The notes under the pieces: generated by a model | Told to the model about the DNA's origin: nothing | Seen by the model: the letters and a program-made list of their open reading frames with translations, nothing else | Database searches by the model: none | Shown here: piece after piece, positions 1 to 4,416 of the stretch | How positions within the stretch are numbered: position 1 is the stretch's first letter | Layout of the letters: every line of letters starts with the position of its first letter | Translations under genes and position numbers: made by a program | Origin: WHSM01 sp050701635 | GTDB lineage: Bacteria; Actinomycetota; Actinomycetes; Mycobacteriales; Micromonosporaceae | NCBI GenBank assembly: GCA_050701635.1 | Contig: JBOGDF010000360.1 | Location: forward strand, 1-5,459 | Reading direction: 5' to 3' | Length of the DNA: 5,459 nucleotides

Positions 1-36
1 GGCCGGCGCCCGCGTCCAGGCCGGCGCCCTCGTCCG
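1..36. repeat. Tandem 18-bp imperfect repeat at the window edge
   Basis: Positions 1-18 and 19-36 match at 16 of 18 bases. Both begin GGCCGGCGCC, and they differ only at repeat positions 12 and 18. The unit is six codons, so if the stretch is coding it encodes a hexapeptide repeat in any frame, for example RTRAPA/WTRAPA leftward or AGARVQ/AGALVR rightward. More copies may lie to the left. Chance similarity is possible in such GC-rich sequence. Confidence 0.5.
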
Positions 37-152
37 GGGCGGGGTCGGCGTCGGGGTAGGCACGCTCGGCATCATCGCACGCGCTCCGGCGGCGCCACGC
101 AACGCGACGCGTACGGCGATGGTGGCGGCGGCGCGACCGTGCGAAGTCAGCC

Positions 153-178
153 GAAACACGGACGATACGAACCGATAG
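153..178 (+). promoter_or_regulatory. Weak WhiG/FliA-like promoter candidate
   Basis: ACCGATAG at 171-178 matches 6 of 8 bases of the GCCGATAA -10 box known for FliA/WhiG-family sigma factors. GAAA at 153-156 sits 14 nt upstream, where the family usually has TAAA with about 15 nt spacing. Start of transcription near 186 would leave a ~145-nt leader before the propeller gene. The -10 overlaps the first arm of the inverted repeat at 174-182, so a regulator bound there could block it. This is a match by eye only and could be chance. Confidence 0.2.
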
Positions 179-230
179 GGCTAACCCTGCGTACCCCCAG
201 GTAGAGCCCTATCAACCGGGGCGTAGGGCT
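174..230. repeat. Inverted repeat GATAGGGCT/AGCCCTATC plus a third half-site
   Basis: GATAGGGCT (174-182) and AGCCCTATC (205-213) are perfect 9-bp inverted repeats, 22 bp apart. The core TAGGGCT recurs in direct orientation at 224-230. Start-to-start distances of the cores (176, 205, 224) are 29 and 19 bp. The first arm also belongs to a compact near-palindrome, AGGG-CTAA-CCCT, at 177-188. The cluster is noticeably less GC-rich than its surroundings and lies in the intergenic space ahead of the secreted propeller gene. A regulator-binding region is the simplest reading. A long-loop RNA hairpin is possible if transcription starts upstream. I do not recognise the motif. Confidence 0.5.
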
Positions 231-231
231 G

Positions 232-260
232 GTGACGGGCGGGCGGCGCCCGGCTTAATG
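232..260 (+). promoter_or_regulatory. Possible housekeeping-type promoter of the propeller gene
   Basis: GTGACG (232-237) resembles a -35 box (TTGACN). After a 16-nt spacer, CTTAAT (254-259) resembles a -10 box at its last four positions, but lacks the A at the second position that actinobacterial -10 boxes usually have. Transcription would start near 266 and give a ~65-nt leader. It would place the repeat cluster at 174-230 immediately upstream, as for an activator or repressor. Weak evidence. Confidence 0.22.
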
Positions 261-280
261 CCACCACCCCTCATGGTCCT

Positions 281-314
281 GCCAGGTCTCCTGGCCGCGG
301 GGAAGGACCTCCCC
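281..314 (+). other. Two short hairpins in the leader of the propeller gene
   Basis: GCCAGG-TCT-CCTGGC (281-295) is a perfect 6-bp stem with a 3-nt loop. GGGGA (299-303) pairs with TCCCC (310-314) around a 6-nt loop. Both lie just before the ribosome binding site at 321-328, leaving it exposed. They may stabilise the leader or affect translation. Short GC-rich stems are common by chance in such DNA, and I see no known riboswitch core. Confidence 0.3.
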
Positions 315-320
315 TCGGTG

Positions 321-328
321 AAGGAAGG
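321..328 (+). promoter_or_regulatory. Ribosome binding site of the propeller gene
   Basis: AAGGAAGG lies just before the ATG at 332. The AAGGA part leaves a 6-nt spacer, which is good for actinobacterial translation. It supports 332 as the start, and the next residues (Arg-Arg, then a hydrophobic run) look like a signal peptide. An earlier ATG at 273 is in another frame and lacks such a site. Confidence 0.75.
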
Positions 329-331
329 CAC

Positions 332-1945
332 ATGCGCAGAACCCCCCTCACGATGGTGGTCGCCGCCGTCACGGCGGCGACGCTGAGCGCGTACGGCGCG
401 CTCTGGTATTCGCAGGCAGGCGGCACGGCACCCGCGCTGACCGCCGCCGCCCCCGGTGCCGAAGGCCCCGCGTACGCGGACCCGAACGCCAAGGGCAGCG
501 CACCGCGCGCGTTCACGGTGCCGGGCCACCGGGCGTACATCGACGCCACGAAGCTGAAGGGCGCGCCACCGAAGAAGCGCAGCCCGCAGCAGGACAAAGA
601 GCGCGAGGACCTGCCGGTCTCCGGCAGGCAGGGCACCGGGCCGGCGGCGCCGGTGCAGTCGGAGCTGACCGCTGCTGCGGCGCCGACCCCGACGCTGAGC
701 GTCAAGGGGCTGGACTTCAAGAACTGGGGCGCCGGGCACCCGCCGGACACCAACGGCGTGGTCGGACCGAACCACTACGTACAGACGATCAACACCTCGA
801 TCGGGATCTTCGACAAGGCGACCGGCAACCGGGTCGCGGCGTTCACCTTCAACACCTTCATGGCCAACAGCGGCACCGCGGAGTGCGACAGCTACAACCG
901 CGGTGACCCGACGGTGGCGTACGACGTGCCGTCCGGGAAGTGGATCCTGGCCGACTTCTCGTGGATCAGCTCCCGCAAGGGACCGTTCTACGAGTGCGTC
1001 GCGGTCTCGTCCGGCTCCGACCCGGTGAACTCGACCTGGACGTTCTACTCGGTGCCGGCGGGTGAAGGCGGCCTGCCCGACTACCCGAAGTTCGGCTCCG
1101 GCCCGGACGGCGTCTACTTCACCACCAACAACTTCTCCGGCAACCGCTACACCGGCGCCAGTGTGTACGCGCTGCAGCGCGCCAGCCTGGGCGCCACCTC
1201 GCTGAAGGTGCAGCACGCGTCGACCAGCTCGACGTACTTCAGCCTGATGCCGGCGAACACCGTGGAGGCGGCGCCCGCCGCCGGGCCGCAGGTGATCGCG
1301 TCGATCTGGGGCGGCCAGATCCGGCTGTGGAAGTACGCCATCGACTGGGCCAACGCGTCCAACTCGACCTTCACGCTCTACAAGAGCCTGGCCGTGTCGT
1401 ACAGCTCGATCGGGGACATCCCGACGCTGGGCGAGTCGGTGGACAGCCTCAGCCCCCGGGTGATGAACAAGGCGCAGCTGCGTAACGGCTCGCTGTGGCT
1501 CTCCCACACCGTCGCCGGCGGTTCGGTCGCCGGTGTCCGGTGGTACGAGATCAGCGACGTCGCGGCCACCCCGGCGATCCGGCAGCAGGGCACGTACGCC
1601 CCGGCCGACGGCAAGCACCGCTGGATGCCGTCGCTGGCGGTCGACAAGCAGGGCAACATGGCGGTCGGCTACAGCGTTGGCAACGGGTCGATGCACCCGT
1701 CGATCCGGTACGCCGGCCGGCTCGCCACCGACCCGCTGGGCACCCTCGGCCAGTCCGAGACCTCGCTGATCGAGGGCACCGGCTCCCCGTCGACCGGCAA
1801 CTACGGCCGCTGGGGCGACTACGCCGAGATGAGCGTGGACCCGGTGAACGGCTGCACGTTCTGGTTCACCACCGAGTACTACGAGGTGACCGGGGCGGAC
1901 CACCAGACCCGGATCGGCTCGTTCACGTACCCGGGTTGCGCCTGA
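332..1945 (+). CDS. Secreted beta-propeller-like protein of unknown function
   Basis: The 537-residue product starts with Arg-Arg and a hydrophobic stretch (about residues 6-25), so it is probably exported by the Sec route, though no sharp cleavage site is visible. Residues ~30-125 are a Pro/Ala/Lys-rich, low-complexity linker or propeptide. The rest looks like repeated beta-sheet blades with Asp/Gly turns. Landmarks are HPPDTNGVVGPNHYVQ (136-151), GDPTVAYDVPSGKW (191-204), LPDYPKFGSGPDGVYFTTN (248-266), RWMPSLAVDKQGNMAVGYS (430-448) and GRWGDYAEMSVDP (492-504). From memory, these belong to a widespread family of uncharacterised bacterial surface or secreted proteins with a sialidase-like propeller shape. 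I see no sialidase catalytic set and assign no enzyme activity. The four cysteines after the signal (185, 222, 508, 536) could form two disulfides, as expected outside the cell. There is no LPXTG, lipobox or C-terminal anchor, so the protein is probably released. The family assignment is firmer than the fold, and the role is unknown. Confidence 0.9.
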   Translation: MRRTPLTMVVAAVTAATLSAYGALWYSQAGGTAPALTAAAPGAEGPAYADPNAKGSAPRAFTVPGHRAYIDATKLKGAPPKKRSPQQDKEREDLPVSGRQGTGPAAPVQSELTAAAAPTPTLSVKGLDFKNWGAGHPPDTNGVVGPNHYVQTINTSIGIFDKATGNRVAAFTFNTFMANSGTAECDSYNRGDPTVAYDVPSGKWILADFSWISSRKGPFYECVAVSSGSDPVNSTWTFYSVPAGEGGLPDYPKFGSGPDGVYFTTNNFSGNRYTGASVYALQRASLGATSLKVQHASTSSTYFSLMPANTVEAAPAAGPQVIASIWGGQIRLWKYAIDWANASNSTFTLYKSLAVSYSSIGDIPTLGESVDSLSPRVMNKAQLRNGSLWLSHTVAGGSVAGVRWYEISDVAATPAIRQQGTYAPADGKHRWMPSLAVDKQGNMAVGYSVGNGSMHPSIRYAGRLATDPLGTLGQSETSLIEGTGSPSTGNYGRWGDYAEMSVDPVNGCTFWFTTEYYEVTGADHQTRIGSFTYPGCA

Positions 1946-1952
1946 GCACGGC

Positions 1953-1989
1953 TCGGGGCCCCGTCGCGGTGATCGCGGTGGGGCCTCGG
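1953..1989 (+). terminator. Intrinsic-type hairpin after the propeller gene
   Basis: A 16-bp stem (1953-1968 with 1974-1989) closes a 5-nt GTGAT loop, beginning 7 nt after the stop codon. Twelve pairs are G-C and four are G-T wobbles, with no mismatch or bulge. No T-tract follows, which is common for actinobacterial terminators. The stem ends 24 nt before the lipoprotein gene, so it would separate the two rightward genes into different transcripts or attenuate read-through. Confidence 0.7.
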
Positions 1990-2000
1990 CCTGCCCGGTG

Positions 2001-2006
2001 TACGGT
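2001..2006 (+). promoter_or_regulatory. -10 box for leaderless lipoprotein mRNA
   Basis: TACGGT fits the actinobacterial TANNNT -10 pattern. The lipoprotein GTG begins 7 nt after it, where transcription itself would start. No Shine-Dalgarno sequence precedes the GTG. The -35 region would fall inside the 3' arm of the preceding hairpin and shows no clear TTGAC. This supports, but does not prove, leaderless expression. Confidence 0.45.
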
Positions 2007-2013
2007 GCCTGGC

Positions 2014-2463
2014 GTGCGGGTTCTGTGGAGCGTCCTGGCGTTGGCGGCGGTGCTGACGGTGCCGGCGTGCGGCCCCGAGATGGCCCCGGAGTGCCCGCCG
2101 CTGAGAGCGGTCGCCTCGGCGTCGCTGGCGCCGCTGCCGGACGGGCTCGAGCTGACCGAGATGGGCACCGTGACCGGCGTACAGGTCGATGCCGAGCAGG
2201 TGACCGCGACGATCCAGCGCGACAGCACGGTGGGCGACGCGACCACGGTGGTGCAGAAGCACTTCGAGCGGATCGGCTGGACGGTGGTGAACACCGACAA
2301 CGAAGGCTTCGAAGCAGAGATCTTCGTGGTACGCGACGCCGACACCGGCCTGATCAACATCCGGGAAGCCGAGTGCGCCGGCCGCGTGGTCATGGACGTG
2401 ACCCTGGTGCCCGCCGCCGCGCGCACCCCCGCTCCGTCCGGCAGCGCCTCGCCGGGCGCGTGA
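2014..2463 (+). CDS. Small predicted lipoprotein, function unknown
   Basis: The product is 149 residues. From GTG 2014 it starts with an Arg, a hydrophobic run (VLWSVLALAAVLTV) and the lipobox VPAC, with Cys19 followed by Gly. It should be exported, lipid-modified at Cys19 and held on the outer face of the membrane. The mature part has a mixed alpha/beta character. A segment around residues 72-106 (TVGDATTVVQKHFERIGW, then an acidic strand) precedes Cys121, which could pair with Cys27. A Pro/Ala/Ser-rich tail (134-149) ends the protein. I do not recognise the family. The frame stays open upstream to 1495, but that part lies inside the propeller gene. The in-frame GTGs at 1969 and 1978 sit in the terminator hairpin. 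GTG 2005 is the only serious rival and would just add three residues before the signal. The gene faces the transporter operon tail to tail, 11 bp away. Confidence 0.82.
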   Translation: MRVLWSVLALAAVLTVPACGPEMAPECPPLRAVASASLAPLPDGLELTEMGTVTGVQVDAEQVTATIQRDSTVGDATTVVQKHFERIGWTVVNTDNEGFEAEIFVVRDADTGLINIREAECAGRVVMDVTLVPAAARTPAPSGSASPGA

Positions 2464-2475
2464 TGCGGCGCCGGC
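2451..2475. terminator. Possible shared terminator between convergent genes
   Basis: Positions 2451-2459 can pair with 2465-2475 as nine G-C pairs with two single-G bulges around a GTGAT loop. The hairpin covers the stop codon of the lipoprotein gene and touches the stop codon of the permease gene on the other strand. With only 11 bp between the two stops, a bidirectional terminator would be expected here. There is no T-tract and the stem is bulged. Confidence 0.35.
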
Positions 2476-3296
2476 TATCCCAGGCGGATGCGGCGGAGTA
2501 GCACGAGTTGGAGCGCCACCGCCGCGGCGGCCAGGGCGAGCAGCACCAGGGAGAGCAGGCTCGCGTAGCCGAGCTCGCCGTACAGGAAGGCGCGGCGGTA
2601 GACGTACAGCGGGGAGACCAGGGTGGCGTAGTGCGGGTCGCCCTCGGTCACCAGCAGCGCCGGTACGAACGTCGTCTGCAGCACCAGCAGCGCGTCCCGG
2701 AACGCCAGCAGCCCCAGGATCGGCGCCATCAGCGGCAGCGTGATCCGGCGGAACGTGTGCCAGGCGCCGGCGCCCTCGACGGCGGCGGCCTCGTACAGCC
2801 GGTGCGGTACGGCGGCCCGCGCGGCCAGCGCCACCACGAACGCCTCGCCCACCTGGAACGCCAGCACCAGCGCCAACGCGAGCCGGGCGGCGTGCGGGTC
2901 GGTGAACCAGCCGGCCCACGGCAGCGGGCCGTACAGCGGGTTGAGCAGCCACAGCCACAGCAGCGCCCACGCCGCGTCCGGCACCACCGCCGGAAGGTAT
3001 ACCGCGGTACGCCCCAGCCCGTTCCCCCAGTCCCGGGTGTGCAGCAGCAGCGCGCACCCGGTCGCCAGCAACAGCCGCAGCGGTACGGCGATCGCCGCCA
3101 CGATCCCGGCGTTGCGCAGCGACAGCCAGAACAGCTCGTCGTCGAGCAGCCGCCGGGGATTCTCCAGCCCGGTGAACCGTGGCGCCGCGAAGCCGTAGAA
3201 CTCGGTGAAGCCGAGATAGACCGCCGCCCCGAACGGCACCAGCACCAGCAGCCCGACCCCCGCCAGGTACGGCGTCGCCAGCGCCAGCCGTCTCAC
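2475..3296 (-). CDS. Sugar ABC importer permease, MalF-type
   Basis: This 273-residue integral membrane protein forms half of the channel through which a CUT1-class importer moves its substrate, probably a sugar, into the cell. About six membrane spans are visible near residues 9-29, 61-85, 97-118, 138-160, 187-207 and 244-267. The cytoplasmic EAA loop that docks on the ATPase is clear at 169-188 (EAA, Gly175, Ile185, Leu187-Pro188). The C-terminal end (LGYASLLSLVLLALAAAAV) resembles MalF-type rather than MalG-type partners. It is slightly shorter than the usual 290-310 residues, mainly at the N-terminus. The start is GTG, overlapping the ATPase stop as GTGA. GGAG, 8 nt upstream inside the ATPase gene, is a good ribosome site. 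It is the last gene of the operon, and no second permease follows. The substrate cannot be read from the sequence. Confidence 0.93.
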   Translation of the reverse strand: MRRLALATPYLAGVGLLVLVPFGAAVYLGFTEFYGFAAPRFTGLENPRRLLDDELFWLSLRNAGIVAAIAVPLRLLLATGCALLLHTRDWGNGLGRTAVYLPAVVPDAAWALLWLWLLNPLYGPLPWAGWFTDPHAARLALALVLAFQVGEAFVVALAARAAVPHRLYEAAAVEGAGAWHTFRRITLPLMAPILGLLAFRDALLVLQTTFVPALLVTEGDPHYATLVSPLYVYRRAFLYGELGYASLLSLVLLALAAAAVALQLVLLRRIRLG

Positions 3297-4399
3297 GCGC
3301 CCGACTCCGGTCCGGCGGCGGGGCCTGGCGGCGCGGCGGCGGGGCTGGGCAGCTCCGCAGCGGAGCCGGACTGGTCCGGCGACACGCGGGCGCCGTCGTA
3401 CGACGCGTACCAGTGGCTGTCGGTGTTGTCCCAGTCGAGCCCGACCGTCGCGCCGACGGTGGGCGCGGCGGCGGCGCCGACCCGCACCAGGATCCGTACG
3501 TCGCCGCGCACCACATGCACCACCGACTCCTCGCCGCCCGGCTCCACCGCGACCACCTCGCCGTCCAGCCGTGCCCCGGTCGCCGCCCCCGCAACCACGC
3601 GGAGGCGCTCGGGGCGTACTCCCAGGATCGGGGCCGGGCCGCCGCCGGCGAGTGACGCCGGCAGCAGGTTCATCGGCAGCGCGCCGAGCAGCCGGGCGAC
3701 GTAGCCGGTGGCGGGACGGGCGTACACCTCGTCGGGGGTACCGACCTGTTCCACCCGGCCGGTGTGGATCACCGCGACCCGGTCGCCGAGCGCGAGCGCT
3801 TCGTGCTGGTCGTGGGTGACGTACAGGGTGGCGGCGCCGAGCCGGCGCTGCACCGTACGCAGCTCCGCCCGGGTACGCAGCCGCAGGTCGGCGTCGAGGT
3901 TCGCCAGCGGCTCGTCGAGCAGGAACGCCTTCGGCTCGCGTACCAGCACCCGGGCCAGCGCCACCCGCTGGCGTTCGCCGCCGGACAGCTCCCGGGGGTA
4001 GCGGCGCAGCAGCTTGCCCAGCCCCAGCGAGTCGGCGGCGGCGGCCACCTTCGCCGACACCGCGTCCCGGCGCCCGCCCCGGGCGCGCTCCCCGAAGCCG
4101 ATGTTGTCGGCGACGTTCAGGTGCGGGAACAGCGCGTAGTCCTGGAACACCAGCGCTACGTCGCGCCGCCCCGGCGGCAGCCGGGTGACGTCGCGGCCGG
4201 CCACCGACACCGTGCCGGCGTCGAGCGTCTCGAGCCCGGCGACGGCGCGCAGCAGCGTGCTCTTGCCGGAGCCGGACGGGCCGACCACGACCAGCAGCTC
4301 ACCGTCGGCGACCTCCAGGTCGACGCCGTCCAGCGCCTGCACCACGTCACCGCGGTGCGGCCGGAACGACTTGCGCGCGCCGCGTACCTGGATGCTCAT
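3293..4399 (-). CDS. ABC importer ATPase, MalK/UgpC family
   Basis: This 368-residue cytoplasmic ATPase powers the importer. The nucleotide-binding domain is intact: Walker A GPSGSGKST (40-48), Q-loop Gln86, signature LSGGERQ (138-144), Walker B AFLLDEP (158-164), D-loop NLDA (167-170) and switch His196. A TOBE/OB-type regulatory domain follows (~241-336), with the MalK hallmarks PMNLL (242-246) and GVRPE (260-264). This places it with sugar and glycerol-phosphate importers rather than with other ABC classes. The last ~28 residues are an Ala/Pro/Gly/Ser-rich tail that looks disordered. Many actinobacterial CUT1 operons lack their own ATPase and share one (MsiK-like), so a dedicated copy suggests a self-contained system. 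ATG 4399 aligns well with the family start, but no Shine-Dalgarno sequence precedes it: the mRNA there reads AACCTCCCGGCCCG. Translation probably depends on coupling to the gene before. Confidence 0.96.
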   Translation of the reverse strand: MSIQVRGARKSFRPHRGDVVQALDGVDLEVADGELLVVVGPSGSGKSTLLRAVAGLETLDAGTVSVAGRDVTRLPPGRRDVALVFQDYALFPHLNVADNIGFGERARGGRRDAVSAKVAAAADSLGLGKLLRRYPRELSGGERQRVALARVLVREPKAFLLDEPLANLDADLRLRTRAELRTVQRRLGAATLYVTHDQHEALALGDRVAVIHTGRVEQVGTPDEVYARPATGYVARLLGALPMNLLPASLAGGGPAPILGVRPERLRVVAGAATGARLDGEVVAVEPGGEESVVHVVRGDVRILVRVGAAAAPTVGATVGLDWDNTDSHWYASYDGARVSPDQSGSAAELPSPAAAPPGPAAGPESGA

Positions 4400-4416
4400 C
4401 GGGCCGGGAGGTTCAT
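4396..4416 (-). other. Six-codon minicistron linking binding protein and ATPase
   Basis: Between the binding-protein and ATPase genes the mRNA holds a tiny frame, MNLPAR plus stop. Its ATG overlaps the binding-protein TGA (ATGA, 4413-4416). Its own TGA overlaps the ATPase ATG (ATGA, 4396-4399). Neither start has a Shine-Dalgarno sequence. Ribosomes could therefore restart twice in succession across the 13-nt gap. The arrangement is directly visible; that it is translated is inference. It may be chance, since ATGA is short. Confidence 0.3.

Larger units (their letters stand above)
1..178. other. Left edge: possible end or start of a neighbouring gene, frame unresolved
   Basis: Base composition in the first ~135 bases is codon-like: positions 1, 4, 7... 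are almost always G or C. Two frames share that third position. The first is a rightward frame open from position 2 to a TAG at 176-178. It would be the C-terminus of a protein with a Gly/Val-rich hydrophobic stretch (VRGGVGVGVGTLGIIA), and its codon bias fades after ~135. The second is a leftward frame just downstream of an in-frame TAG (181-183). It could start at GTG 159 or at tandem ATGs at 75 and 72, and would give a Pro/Thr/Ala/Arg-rich N-terminus (PSVPTPTPTPPRTRAPA). A third, leftward frame has the most natural composition (DDAERAYPDADPAPDEG) but no usable start codon in its open stretch. I recognise no family in any of them, and only sequence beyond position 1 would settle it. Confidence 0.3.

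Noticed and set aside
273..386. Upstream frame starting ATG 273 and overlapping the propeller start
   Set aside because: It is 37 codons with no ribosome site, in a frame that overlaps the real gene. No sign that it is translated.
332..410. Twin-arginine export signal on the propeller protein
   Set aside because: Arg-Arg is present, but the following residues (TPLT) lack the S/T-RRxFLK pattern, so Sec export is more likely.
212..1903. A 563-codon open frame on the minus strand opposite the propeller gene
   Set aside because: Its product is Arg/Val/Gly-rich with no family motif. It is the usual antisense shadow of a high-GC gene, while the plus-strand product carries a signal peptide and conserved blades.
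1495..2013. Upstream extension of the lipoprotein frame into the propeller gene
   Set aside because: The extension is out of frame with a well-supported gene and runs through the terminator hairpin. The signal peptide and lipobox fit a start at 2014.
1969..2464. The same GTGAT loop in both candidate terminators (1969-1973 and 2460-2464)
   Set aside because: Five bases recur easily by chance, and the second loop includes the lipoprotein stop codon.
1879..3594. A 571-codon minus-strand frame across the lipoprotein, permease and part of the ATPase
   Set aside because: It is Arg/Ala/Gly low-complexity sequence overlapping a clear permease in another frame of the same strand.
4406..4411. GGGAGG on the plus strand, resembling a ribosome site
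   Set aside because: No plus-strand gene follows. On the transcribed strand it reads CCTCCC.
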